This document shows, piece after piece, positions 42,957 through 52,917 of a stretch of 64,000 bases of DNA. Location of the stretch: assembly GCA_031290395.1 (NCBI GenBank), contig JAITNN010000021.1, forward strand, positions 124,001 through 188,000, given 5' to 3'. Numbering within the stretch: the stretch's first letter is position 1; each line of letters begins with the position of its first letter. This DNA is from Mycoplasmataceae bacterium (GTDB lineage: Bacteria > Bacillota_I > Bacilli_A > Mycoplasmatales > Mycoplasmoidaceae). The position numbers and the translations under genes were made by a program. A model generated the notes under the pieces. That model worked only from the letters and a program-made list of their open reading frames with translations. It was not told the DNA's origin and did no database searches.

Positions 42957-43133
42957 ATGAAAAGTATTATTGATCATCCAAGCTACAAGGCACTTAAAGT
43001 TATCTATTTAACTAATCCTGAGATATTCGATATTGCATGCAAACGAGTGATTGCTGAAGGTGTTGATAAGACAATTATTAATACCATAAGAAGTTGCTTA
43101 TTGCTGCAATGCGACGTGTTAGGGGGCAAATAG
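42957..43133 (+). CDS. 58-residue hypothetical protein
   Basis: MKSIIDHPSYKALKVIYLTN..., helical, ends CDVLGGK. Packed between its neighbours with one-base gaps. No family recognised. Confidence 0.55.
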   Translation: MKSIIDHPSYKALKVIYLTNPEIFDIACKRVIAEGVDKTIINTIRSCLLLQCDVLGGK

Positions 43134-43134
43134 T

Positions 43135-43452
43135 ATGGCAAAGCCAGTTAAGTATCGTGTTATCTCGTTCGTAGATGATATAATCGTCTTAGAATGTATG
43201 ACAAGTGATAAACGAACACATAAGCCTAAAAGCCAACCATTACGAGAAATTGTAATTGAAGGTTTTAAAGCTGTTAATGGTCGTCTTGACAAAGTTGACA
43301 CTCGTCTAGACAACATTGCTACTGATGTCGCTGATCTAAAAGTCAGAATGACAAACGTGGAAACAAAAGTCGACAGTATTGATACTCGTTTAAGTACAGT
43401 AGAAACTACTCTAACAACAGTAATTAAACTTAACAATTTAAAAACTACTTAA
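43135..43452 (+). CDS. Coiled-coil protein
   Basis: 105 residues. A short beta-rich N-terminus (KYRVISFVDDIIVLECM) and a long heptad region with repeated Asp/Thr/Arg/Leu: GRLDKVDTRLDNIATDVADL, KVDSIDTRLSTVETTL. It resembles the repeat style of mycoplasma DUF16/UPF0134 proteins, which assemble into coiled coils. AGGGGG lies upstream of the ATG. Confidence 0.65.
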   Translation: MAKPVKYRVISFVDDIIVLECMTSDKRTHKPKSQPLREIVIEGFKAVNGRLDKVDTRLDNIATDVADLKVRMTNVETKVDSIDTRLSTVETTLTTVIKLNNLKTT

Positions 43453-43491
43453 TTCACTCAATTCAAAATTAATCTATCAAAACCCACAAAA

Positions 43492-43520
43492 GACGCAAGT
43501 TCATTAACGAGCGTCTTTTT
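43492..43520 (+). terminator. Terminator of the 42626-43452 operon
   Basis: GACGC...GCGTC stem and T-run; almost the same terminator as at the end of both structured RNAs. Confidence 0.75.
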
Positions 43521-43638
43521 CTTTGTAGTAATCTTAATATCTAACTGTTCTTAACTAAATAGTTACTATTCAAAAATAAATTATTAGATTTTGTTTTAAT
43601 CGATAAAGAAGAAATTCAGAGTACCAACGAATAAAATG

Positions 43639-43667
43639 ATCGGCTTCAATGGCCGATTTTTATTTTT
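43639..43667 (+). terminator. Rho-independent terminator-like hairpin
   Basis: ATCGGC/GCCGAT with a TTCAATG loop and T-rich tail in a gene-free stretch (43521-43690). Nothing else clear is seen there. Confidence 0.65.
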
Positions 43668-43695
43668 AAGTTTACTTTTAAGGAGGTTTGGTGGT

Positions 43696-43770
43696 CAAAA
43701 TCGCCTCTGCAATGTCCCAACTCTTTGACTTTATGCATAATTGTCGAGCATCTTGTGGTAAACAAAGATT
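43696..43770. repeat. Inverted repeat, right copy (partner 36251-36325)
   Basis: Reverse complement matches the left copy over about 75 bases. Together they could support inversion of the 7.4 kb between them. Confidence 0.75.
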
Positions 43771-43791
43771 TGAATCAAGTTAATTCACAAT

Positions 43792-43859
43792 AAAAAAGCA
43801 ATCCCATTACGAAATTGCCTTTTTGTCTTATCAGTTTGACTGATTAAGGTATCTTAACC
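43792..43859. terminator. Terminator plus CTTA(n)TAAG motif, copy 3
   Basis: AAAAAAGCAAT/ATTGCcTTTTT hairpin (43792-43825) followed by CTTATCAGT/ACTGATTAAG and GTATCTTAACC (43827-43859), the same arrangement as at 33921-34080. Confidence 0.6.
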
Positions 43860-43904
43860 TTCAATATTATACAGCATAATATCTATTCGTAACTATTCAA
43901 ATAC

Positions 43905-43928
43905 TCACTGTGATAACAGTGATATAAT
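43905..43928 (+). promoter_or_regulatory. Operator-promoter of structured RNA copy 2
   Basis: TCACTGT-GATA-ACAGTGA palindrome followed by TATAAT (43923-43928). Confidence 0.65.
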
Positions 43929-43934
43929 AATAAT

Positions 43935-44158
43935 GCGGACTGATTGAGGCATCTTAACCAGATCCGTAATGCAGTCCGCAGACCGGGGGACCGCATCATG
44001 GACTATTTATTAGCCATAGTGATTATTCTGCTCATACTTCGTATGCGTAGGTAATCGCGAGGGATTAGAGCCTAAAGCTCTAGCTCCCTATATGGGGAGT
44101 AATCCTCGTGTATCTCTCGGTCACAAAGACGCAAGCTTATTAGCAAGCGTCTTTTTCT
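43935..44158 (+). ncRNA. Structured RNA copy 2 with internal 18-codon ORF
   Basis: All stems of copy 1 are conserved: GCGGACTG/CAGTCCGC is fully Watson-Crick here, and GACCG/CGGTC plus the three-way junction and terminator are unchanged. The loop of the leader has diverged most, the peptide ORF not at all. Confidence 0.75.
43998..44054 (+). CDS. 18-residue hydrophobic peptide, copy 2
   Basis: MDYLLAIVIILLILRMRR, identical to copy 1, with the same GGGGGA upstream. Confidence 0.6.
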   Translation: MDYLLAIVIILLILRMRR

Positions 44159-44167
44159 TTCTTATTA

Positions 44168-44194
44168 ACACACTTTTATAAAAGTGTGTATAAT
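44168..44194 (+). promoter_or_regulatory. 22-base palindromic promoter, copy 2 (transfer operon)
   Basis: Arms ACACACTTTT/AAAAGTGTGT; TATAAT at 44189-44194 ends nine bases before the coupling-protein ATG. It is the only clear promoter for 44204-52056, so it should control transfer. Confidence 0.8.
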
Positions 44195-44203
44195 ATCACC
44201 ATA

Positions 44204-46651
44204 ATGGAACCAGTTACCAAATCTAGTAATTCAGACACATTCGATTTATTTGTTAAATGTCTTTTATATGTTGTCCTTTTCCCAAGCATCCTGGGACTAC
44301 TTTTTTCTAAATATTTAAATCGTTTGATTCAAAAAGCACAAATCAATTCAAAATACGGCATTAATGTTAGTGCTTTTAATAAATTTGCAATTTGTATTGC
44401 TATTTTACTTGAAGCTATTATATTAGCTGGCTTCAGTTATTGTATGTATGCTGTTTTTCAAACGCATATCGTTTGACAAACAATCATTTATGCTCTTGCT
44501 ATTAACATTTCAATAGTTGGTGCAGTTAGTTTTTTCATTATCTTGATCTACAATAATATTTTCATCAAAAAATATCTATCTGAATTTAAGCATCTCGACA
44601 TTGTTGAAATTAAAGATACACCAACCAAAAAACGAGATATGAAGAAATGAAACACATTCACATTCTTCATCACCAATAGAAATTTTATTAAAAAATATAT
44701 TACACAAATAGTTTCTCACAAAAATGAGAAATTGATTATTTCAGGTGACGCAGGAGTTATTTTAAATAAAGAGCGTGCCATTTGCATATCGCCATATGCT
44801 TTAAGTCGAGGCACTGTAGTTTTTGGTACAACAGGTTCAGGCAAAACAAATACATTGGAACTATTTATTGAGTACTCAATAAACCAGAAACAAAATGTAA
44901 TTTTTGTTAATGGCAAAGGTGACCAAGGATTAGTTAAAGATTTACAAATAATATGTAAAAATAATGACTATGATTTAAAAGTTTGATCACCAAATTTATT
45001 TCTTAAATCTGATAGCGAATTTATTTATAACCCTTTCAAAGATAAATCAGCAGCTTTCGTAACATCGATATTAATGGAAATTGGCCGCTATTCTACTTTG
45101 GAAGAGACTACTCCCGGAGCAATTTATTATAAAAATGATGAAATGGCTTGTATTTCGTTATTATGCAAATCATTATTATGAAAACAAAAACATAAATTAA
45201 TGGATGATAAACAAGATTATTCGATTTCTTTAGATACACTATTTCATTATTCCGATATTGAGCATTTAAGCTTATTATTGGATGGTGATTCTAAAAGAAT
45301 TCAGCTTAATGAAATTAGCCAAAACATTGAATTGTATAAACGGATTCGTAGTAAAGCTAAATTCAAAACAGATGATGATCTTAAAAATACTAGACAACAG
45401 TTGTGAGAAATAGAAAACTTAAACAAAGAAATACCAAGTGATTTTTTATCAACATCTGATAAAGTAACACAATACTTAACTAATGAAATCAATCATCTGT
45501 CAAAGGAATATCAAAAAATTAAAAGTACTCCACTAATTAGAAATGATCGTGACTTTGACAATATCTTTGAAGAGTTTGTTGATGTAAATAAAAACGATGA
45601 CAAATTAAAAGCAATGTCAAACATTAGAACTACCTTTAGAAATTTAAGAGATATAAGCGGTGATAAGCGTATTATCGATTCATCTGGTGAAACATTAGCT
45701 AACATTATTACCTCTAAAAGGCCAACAATATTGTTATTTAGTTTAGATACAAAGGCGATGAAGATCCAATCAGCGCAAGTGGCAAGAATGCTAATCGCTG
45801 ATTTAAAGCAAAACGATCGGATTATTCGTGAAAAAAATGAAAATGCTAAATTAATGTGCATCTTTGATGAATTTGGTTCATTTGCTACTGAAGACATAGT
45901 TGAGTTGCAAGAACAAGGTCGGTCATTTGGATTTGAAATTATTTATTCCATTCAAACACTTTCTAATTTAACCAAAATATCACAAGATTTTGCGACCCGA
46001 ATTATTGGTAATTGTTCTACTTATATTACTCATCGTACCAGAGACAATAAAGCGGCGGAAGAAATAGCTAATTTAATTGCGACTAATCCCGAGTTTGAAG
46101 GAACGATGCGACATAGTCAGGGTGAAGAAACCGGAGAGGAATCTGTTCGTGAAGTACAAGCATTTATTCATCATCCTAGAATGATCAAACAAATTCCAGA
46201 TCACCATGCTTTGGTTGTGACAATTCAAGAAGGTCAAGTTACCCCCATTAAGGACCCTGTCAAAATTGATTATGCAGATACCGAAAACTTTATAAGTAAT
46301 CAGAATGCTAAGCATTCAGCAATTGAAGAACTTACAGATTTTTTTAGAAGCGAAGGGCTATCAAATAAGGAAGCGGCAAAGTTAGCCTATGAAAAATCAT
46401 ATTCATTACCAATTTCACATATCAATACAATGTCAGAAAGGCCTGTTAAAGCTAAATTTTTAACAAAAGATGGTAATTCTAAAGTTCAGATCGAAATTAG
46501 TAAAATCCAGGCCATGAGCGATGTGGAGTGAGATGAATATAGAGCATCATTATTCAAAAAGTTATATCCAGATAAAGAAATGAATAATGGATGATTTAAA
46601 AATAAGCAAACTTATATTGAAAAGAAATTGTTGACCAAACCAACGTCATAA
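44204..46651 (+). CDS. traG: Conjugal coupling ATPase (TraG/TraD/VirD4 type)
   Basis: 815 residues. Two to three N-terminal membrane spans (about 10-110), Walker A VFGTTGSGKTN at about 207, and Walker B KLMCIFDEFGSF at about 550, followed by the VirD4-type IIYSIQTLSNLTKIS and a NCSTYITHRTRDNKAAEEIA motif. It connects the DNA substrate to the secretion channel and pumps DNA. Corresponds to the TraG gene (CDS5) of known mycoplasma ICEs. Many TGA Trp codons. First gene of the transfer operon. Confidence 0.93.
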
Positions 46652-46674
46652 AACTTATGGTAAAAAGGAAAAAT

Positions 46675-46899
46675 ATGAAATTAATTAAATTAACGATGGT
46701 TCATGGTCAAGGTTGACTTAAGACTAAGTGAATCGAAACAGAAATATATGTAAATCCAAATAATATTGATTACATATGGGACTGAACACAGAATGATACA
46801 GCGGAAGCACAAACAGTCCTACATATAAATGCAAAACGTATATATGTGAAGGAAAACTTTTCTGAAGTATTAAAAATGTTGAAAGAAGGAGGCAAATAA
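46675..46899 (+). CDS. 74-residue hypothetical protein
   Basis: MKLIKLTMVHGQGWLKTKWI..., beta-rich, five Trp (four TGA), ends LKMLKEGGK. AAGGA upstream of the ATG; one base before the pilin-like gene. No family recognised. Confidence 0.6.
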
Positions 46900-46900
46900 T

Positions 46901-47200
46901 ATGAACAGAATAATGTTAGCAATAAGCAATGCAATAGTAGGTGCTAGTGGTGGCACCTCAACGGATATTTCTACTATTTTATATTCAGTATTTGATTCAT
47001 TGTTACCGATTGGATTAATTTTAGTCGCAATCGGAGCTATTCGTGCTGGTATTGCTTTATCGCATGCGGAAGATGATATAGCTGGTGCAAGGCACAAGAA
47101 GCGTTTAGTGAATTGCATCATCGGTGCAGTAGTTATTAGCGTTGCGCTGGTAGCAGTGAATGTTTTGGCAGCAACCGCAAGTAGCTGGGTAGGATCTTAG
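46901..47200 (+). CDS. VirB2/TrbC-like pilin candidate
   Basis: 99 residues with a short N-terminal helix, then two hydrophobic segments (LPIGLILVAIGAIRAGIAL and CIIGAVVISVALVAVNVLA) joined by a basic loop HAEDDIAGARHKKRLV. Size, two-helix topology and position before a VirB6-like gene match conjugative pilin subunits. AGAAGGAGG ribosome binding site. No sequence signature proves it. Confidence 0.6.
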   Translation: MNRIMLAISNAIVGASGGTSTDISTILYSVFDSLLPIGLILVAIGAIRAGIALSHAEDDIAGARHKKRLVNCIIGAVVISVALVAVNVLAATASSWVGS

Positions 47201-47205
47201 CATTT

Positions 47206-48657
47206 GTGAAAACCAACAAAAACGGTTTTTATAACGAAGTTGAAGATAAATATCTAAGATGAAAGCTTCGCAAGGAAAAAATTTTCCGCATAGGTGGAAG
47301 GATTTTGTTCTGAGGTTTTCTTATTATCGTAGTTTTGTCAATTCTTATCGGAATAATAGTTGGTAGTCTTAACTATAAAAATTTTCTTCCTAAAGATGTG
47401 CAATCTTTTTTTCATTTACAAGTATTAAATGATCAAAAAGTAGGTGGTATATTGCAGGACATTATTAACGCTATTTTATCAGCAATCTTAATATTTTTAT
47501 GGCCAATCATTTGACTATTTGCAGCCCTAACATATGTAATGCAATTGATATTCAATTGAGCAGGTGGCGCTGGTTTAATTAATTTATTTTTAAAAAGCAC
47601 AGGCCTTGTAACCCAAATTTCCGTAGTAGCTGTAGCTTCCGTTGCCTTTTTAGCCATTTGTTTAGTAGTAAGAGCTGTAAAAATAGCTCACAATAAAGAA
47701 GGTGATATAGGTCACGCTATGGCTAAAGCTACACCTGGTATTGTGTTTGGAAGCATTACAGCTATTGTCTTAATTCCTGTGTTATTTTTATTCATCAACG
47801 GCGTCGTAATGACTATTCTAAGTGTCTTAATAAACAATGGTAATATGAATATGGCCACATTAGTTTGAAATGCAAGTTTCGGCGATGGTAGTCAACATCT
47901 CACGGAATTTGCTGATATTCCAACATCTGGTTTTACAGTTGTGAACTATATATGAAATAATGATTTCAATATCGGGATATGCTTGATTGGTTGAATCGGT
48001 ACGACCGTGCTAATGGGTATTTATACATGGTATGTTATTGGTTTAATTTTTAATATCATATTTTTATATGTTTTGCTTTTTCCTGCCGCAGCAAAATGAC
48101 CGAATGACGAAGGTGGTAGTGTTTATGCTGTGCGTGATGAAATAGTTGGAAATTTTGTCAATTTATTTTCCCTATATTTTATATTCACCTTATTTACCGT
48201 AATGATTGCTGGGATAAATGGTATTGAATTATCAATAAGTGGAACTGATCCTACTGGTCTTTTACCAGGTGTTATAGTCATAATTTTGTTGCTAAGTGGA
48301 GGCTTAGCCGCTTGGAAAATGCCCAAGAAAATTCCTGGTCTATTTGCCGCTAAGGGTGATACAAGTTATTACAAAAACGATTTACCAGGTTCTAAAGCAG
48401 CTCAGGAAAAAGCAAAAGATTTAAACTCAGAGAAAAATCCTTTAAGTAAAGAAAATCGTGAGGAACGCAAGGACTTTAAAGAATCACATGATGGGATGGA
48501 TAAAAAGGAGTGAGAAAAAAGCGATGGTGGTATTGCCGAAAAAGCCAAGGTTGATGCTAAGAAAGTGGCGGATTCAAAAATTGCAAGTGGAATTCGTTCA
48601 GGTAAATCACCTACTGAAGCTGTTAAATTGGGAAAACCAATTGGGAAGAAAAATTAA
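47206..48657 (+). CDS. Polytopic VirB6/TrbL-like transfer protein
   Basis: 483 residues from a GTG start (no ATG fits; AGGAT upstream). A basic N-terminus, about seven membrane segments, then a charged cytoplasmic C-terminus rich in Lys/Glu/Asp from about residue 385 onward. Location between pilin-like and VirB4 genes and this topology fit the inner-membrane channel subunit. TGA Trp codons are numerous. Confidence 0.65.
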
Positions 48658-48659
48658 TT

Positions 48660-51449
48660 ATGTCAGAGAAGAGTAAACGAGAAATTTTAATCACAAAACC
48701 TACCAAATATATTCGTGATATTTTTGCACATATGTTTGGAGGAATTGGTGGTATGGAACTAATTATTTTTTCCATTATTTTTGTAATCACTGCTGGACTA
48801 GTAGTATTAATTTTTTTTCTGACTAAAGGTGAATCTATCTATTTGCAAATTGGGTTATGCGCTGGTGTATTAATTTTAGGAATATTAATTTTGTTCTTTT
48901 TAATTCGAACAAAAGCAAATAAAGATAAAGAATGAAAATATTTGCACGATAAATATCGTTATGAATTTGATAATAATAAAAAAGAGTTAGACTCACCAGA
49001 TATATTTAATCTATTCAACATTGAATGTATCCATGATAATGGTGATATTGAATTCAATGTAAAATCCCCTAATAAAGGCGGATTAAAATCCGTTAATGAC
49101 AACCATTCTTTTAATAAAGATAATATGCACGGAGTATTATTTAAGCTATCGGGCGTCAATGTTGGTTTATTAACAAACGATGAGAGCAATCGCGTTATTG
49201 ATGCGATGGCTAATCCGTGACTAAAAATTGACTTGAATCATAAAATTATCATAGTTGATGAGGAAATCAATATTAAACCTATGAATGACTATTTGTATGG
49301 ATTAAAAGAGAAATACAAGAATGTTACAAACATTAAGATCGACGGCCCTACAGATGCAGATATTAAATTAAATCAAATTAATAACTACATAAATATTAAT
49401 GATGAAATTAAACAAAAGAATATTGTTAATAAAGGCATCTATATATTATTTTTTTATTATAAAGAATCAGACTTAGATAATGCTTGTGCTGAGATTGAGG
49501 GTGTTGGTAATTCAACCAAAACGTCTTTAACTCGAGTAGAAAATAAACAAACTGTGTGTAATATTTTAAATACTCTGTACGTGCCACTGTCAGACAAATG
49601 ATTTAATGGCAAATCTAAAATAGGCATTAACCAAAATTTAGGAAAAATAAAAATTTTTAAAGATTACATTCAACTAGGCAAAAAGCAATTTACAAAATTG
49701 ATTGAAATTAAGCAATGTCCTACATTAGTTACAGCAGGCTGATTGAGAAAAATTTCTACATATCGTAATATTCAAACTTTTATAACATTTGAAAAAACAG
49801 ATGCCGAAGTAATAAGACAAAATTTAGAGCGTTCTAAAAGAAAAATTAAATTGAACTGAGAATTTGTAAAATCTGAAGGCGAAGCGTTTAATCAAAAAGA
49901 ATATGTAGATGTTATGACAAATCTCATCCATGATTACGCCAAAGGTTATTCGCGCCCATGATATGTAAATATTACTTTTATCATAACGGCTTCGAGCAAA
50001 GATGAATTACTCGATCTAACTAAATCTTTTACTAAGGAATTAAAATCTGTCGATCGATTTCAATTTAATGAATTAAATTATTTTCAACACGATGCGTTAA
50101 TGCTAATGTGGTCGTTCCAGTACACAAAAAAGAAAAAATTGATGACTTATATGGAGTTAAGCAATGATGCTGTTGGAGCGATGTATCCGTTCGTTTCTAA
50201 TGCTTTAAAAGATACACAAGGCGTCCAATTAGGGTATGAAACATACTCTGGTGATCCATTTTGGTTCGATCTCAAGATGAAAGAAGGAAAACTACGTAAT
50301 TCTAACGTTTGTTTAGTTTGTGCAAAAACTGGTGGTGGTAAAACATATACCGTTAATAAAATATGCAATTGGTTTAAGAATACTTCGTTTAATAAAAATA
50401 TGCGCCAATATATAGTCGACCCATTAGGAGACTACTATGGATTGTTTGTAAATCATTACAACGTTTCTAAAATTGATATGACCGATGCAAGCAAGGGACT
50501 AATTAACCCATTGCAGATTTTAGATGAAGAAAAAGATCGAACAACACATGCGAACGAATTCATCGTCTGATTATCAATGATTGGACAAAAGAAATTTAGT
50601 GCTAAAATTGAAAAATTACTTATCGAAAACATCCTAGAACTCTACGAAAAATTTCATATTAGTGATGACTTCAATGAAATAAAAGATGATATTGGGGAAA
50701 CACATCATATTTACAAGTATAGTAAACTAGACAACAAAAAATGACCCACTACTGACGATTTATATGAATATCTATTGAAGAAGTTTAAAAATGTTAAATC
50801 TGAATCTCAAGAAGAGGAAATGATCCACATTGTTTGGAAAGTATCAGAACAAGGCAACTATGGTAGAACGTGGAATGGTTACACTACATTGAATGTGGAG
50901 CATGCAGATATCGTAATACTTGATACGCATAGCCTAGATCCTGATCGTGATCCAATATTATTTAAATGTCAAATGTATCTAATTTCAAGTTTTTTGAGAG
51001 GCGAAGCTTTGAAAAATCGTGATCGAAATTTAGGTATTACTAATGTAGATGATTTAAGATGAATAACCATTGTTGTGGACGAAGCGCATCGATGAGTAAA
51101 GAATAATCCGATTGCTCTTAAAACTCTTGAATTGTTAGCCCGCGAGATTCGACATCACAAAGGTGTTTTAATTTTATCTACGCAAAACATAGCCGATTTT
51201 AAAGGGGAACCAGAAGCCATTTTAAAACAAGCTCTTTATCAAATTGTTCTTAACATGACTCCTGCTGATGTTACGAGTTATGATGAATTATTAAAAGAAG
51301 CTGGTGGTCTAACTCAAAACGAAAAGGATTACATTATAAACGCCAGTATCGGTGAGGCTTTAATTTCTATTGGTCCAAAATATCGATGCTATGTGAAAAT
51401 TAAAGCTAATCAAATAGAAGAATATATGTGAATAAATGGAGCTAAATAA
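48660..51449 (+). CDS. traE: Conjugal transfer ATPase (TraE/VirB4 type)
   Basis: 929 residues. Two N-terminal membrane spans (about 35-90), then a long cytoplasmic domain with Walker A VCAKTGGGKTYTVNK at about 555, VDPLGDYYGLF, Walker B ITIVVDEAHRWV at about 803, and LILSTQNIADF, typical of VirB4. It powers pilus assembly and substrate transfer. Counterpart of TraE (CDS17) in known mycoplasma ICEs. Starts two bases after the previous stop; its stop overlaps the next start. Confidence 0.92.
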
Positions 51450-51898
51450 TGAAAAATCAAATTCTTGGATTAATTAAAATTTCAAAAAACATCAATTGAA
51501 AAAAGCAAAATTTTATTTCTAAAGTTAAAACAAACACTAAAAGATATGATTTGACAATTTATTTCCCAACGTTAGATTGATACACTAAGTTTAAAGATTT
51601 CTGCATTCAAAACAATACAACCGTTAGAAGAATGTTGAGATCTTTACTTATGAATATAGTTAGTGATAACATTATCTATCCAATGAAGCTTATATCTACA
51701 TACAAGGATTTAAAACTTGAGTTTATCCAATCAAAATATATTAAGATGACACTTGGTTTAAATAATAAAAATAACAAAGATAAATTTAAGCGTTTTTGTT
51801 TGACAAATAAAACTAACCAAAATCGGTTAATGTTACTTTTTGTATATGATATTATTAAAAATGGCCTTTATAATAAGAACCATATCAGGAGGATATAA
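51449..51898 (+). CDS. Tandem ribbon-helix-helix-like protein
   Basis: 149 residues. Two similar segments: DLTIYFPTLDWYTKFKDFCI (with TVRRMLRSLLMNIV after) and IKMTLGLNNKNNKDKFKRFC (with QNRLMLLFVYDII after). Each has the strand-helix-helix pattern of RHH domains. It overlaps the VirB4 stop. Possibly a DNA-binding regulator or relaxosome accessory. Confidence 0.5.
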
Positions 51899-52056
51899 TG
51901 CCTAAATTTAATGTTAATGCTACCATGAATACCATTTCTACGTTAAGTGTTGTTGTCGATGCAAATGATTTGAATGAAGCAACAATCATTGCTTTGCAAA
52001 ATGCAAAAAAACAAGATTGGAAATTGAAAAGAGAGTTAAAAACAAACACTAAATAA
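51898..52056 (+). CDS. 52-residue hypothetical protein
   Basis: MPKFNVNATMNTISTLSVVV..., a beta strand pattern then a charged helix. AGGAGG ribosome binding site; overlaps the preceding stop by one base. Last gene of the transfer operon. Confidence 0.6.
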   Translation: MPKFNVNATMNTISTLSVVVDANDLNEATIIALQNAKKQDWKLKRELKTNTK

Positions 52057-52057
52057 A

Positions 52058-52159
52058 TTATTTTTTATTCTTACCATAGCCAAGAGCTTCTCAATGAATC
52101 TCTTCGAAATAATTCATTCACTCTTTGGCATTGGCTGGTTTTTTAGTTGAGTTACTCAT
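52058..52159 (-). CDS. 33-residue ORF, possible small protein
   Basis: MSNSTKKPANAKEWMNYFEE... ending GKNKK, with two TGA Trp. Convergent with the transfer operon. No ribosome binding site recognised; could be chance. Confidence 0.35.
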
Positions 52160-52172
52160 AAAATGATTATAT

Positions 52173-52406
52173 CTACTTTAAATTATGTTGTTTTTTATAT
52201 TTTGTAATGTTATTTAATTCTTTCAATAAAATTTGATAATTTTTTTCAATGCTTATTAATAAATCTTGACGCATTAGCTTCTTTTTCCCATTCGTCATGT
52301 CAACACAAATGTAAAAACAGCCTTTTTTATTTTTATCCCATCCAGCATACTCAATAATGTGATATCTACCATATGTTTTGTTTTCTATCGATATTCGCTT
52401 GCTCAT
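52173..52406 (-). CDS. Small AP2-like DNA-binding protein (tentative)
   Basis: 77 residues. RYHIIEYAGWDKNKKGCFYI followed by CVDMTNGKKKLMRQDLL resembles the three-strand AP2/ERF-like domain seen in phage and mobile-element proteins; the C-terminus is helical. One TGA is not needed in the core. It lies at the right end of the element and is divergent from an outward promoter. Confidence 0.4.
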   Translation of the reverse strand: MSKRISIENKTYGRYHIIEYAGWDKNKKGCFYICVDMTNGKKKLMRQDLLISIEKNYQILLKELNNITKYKKQHNLK

Positions 52407-52434
52407 ATAAAAATAATTATAATTCAAGGTATTC

Positions 52435-52448
52435 AAAGTGTGTATAAT
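52435..52448 (+). promoter_or_regulatory. Outward-facing promoter at the right end
   Basis: AAAGTGTG followed by TATAAT (52443-52448), the half-site version of the palindromic promoter. It points across attR toward the chromosomal gene at 52557. Confidence 0.6.
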
Positions 52449-52482
52449 ATATAAATATGAAAGAACGAAGAGTAGATTTTAT

Positions 52483-52506
52483 GTTCGATTCCGATTACCC
52501 GCTCCA
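52483..52506 (+). repeat. attR
   Basis: 24-base exact copy of the tRNA-Gly 3' end (29551-29574), marking the right boundary of the element. Confidence 0.93.
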
Positions 52507-52556
52507 ATTACCCACTGAATCAATTGGGTGCCATATTTAATAACGTTAGGAGATAT

Positions 52557-52916
52557 ATGTCTAAAAAAGAAATTACGATTGGCTGCTGCTTATTAATTCT
52601 TGGAATTATTCCAGGGTTAATTGCTTTAAGCTATTGACACAACCACACTAGTATTGGTGCATTACAAGAAAAGATTGATAAAGGCCAAAAAATTATCACT
52701 GCCCGTGAGCGTAAACAACAACGAGAGATTGAAGTTATCGAATTCATGAAGGGCAAAGGGTATGGCGTTGTCAAACAGTCTCAACAAGTTACCACCAATA
52801 GTAATTCCACTGTCATTGGTGGTTCTAACCGTAATGGTCCTTACTCTGGTGGTATTAATATACCAACATCTACCACTCAAACAATTACACAAGTAATTAC
52901 TTTTGAAAAGAAATAA
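52557..52916 (+). CDS. Secreted or membrane-anchored hypothetical protein
   Basis: 119 residues. N-terminal hydrophobic segment (IGCCLLILGIIPGLIALSYW), a charged helix (KIDKGQKIITARERKQQREI), and a Gly/Ser/Asn-rich tail (NRNGPYSGGINIPTSTTQT). AGGAG upstream. First chromosomal gene after attR; convergent with the lipoprotein at 52918, one base apart. Confidence 0.7.
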
Positions 52917-52917
52917 A

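Larger units (their letters stand above)
29575..52506. mobile_element. tRNA-Gly-specific integrative conjugative element (22.9 kb)
   Basis: Bounded by exact 24-base direct repeats (attL 29551-29574, attR 52483-52506). Carries an integrase near the left end (31397), a replication-relaxation-like protein (33145), a coupling ATPase (44204), a pilin-like protein (46901), a VirB6-like protein (47206) and a VirB4 ATPase (48660), plus surface proteins, two toxin-antitoxin remnants/modules and repeated regulatory sites. Mycoplasma ICEs described so far (ICEA, ICEF and relatives) share TraG/TraE but use a DDE transposase and insert almost randomly. I found no DDE transposase and no clear HUH or MOB relaxase here. 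Confidence 0.9.

Noticed and set aside
34377-44194. CRISPR array among the regularly spaced repeats
   Set aside because: The repeats are few, palindromic and promoter- or origin-like, with no unique spacers and no cas genes; no CRISPR anywhere in the window.
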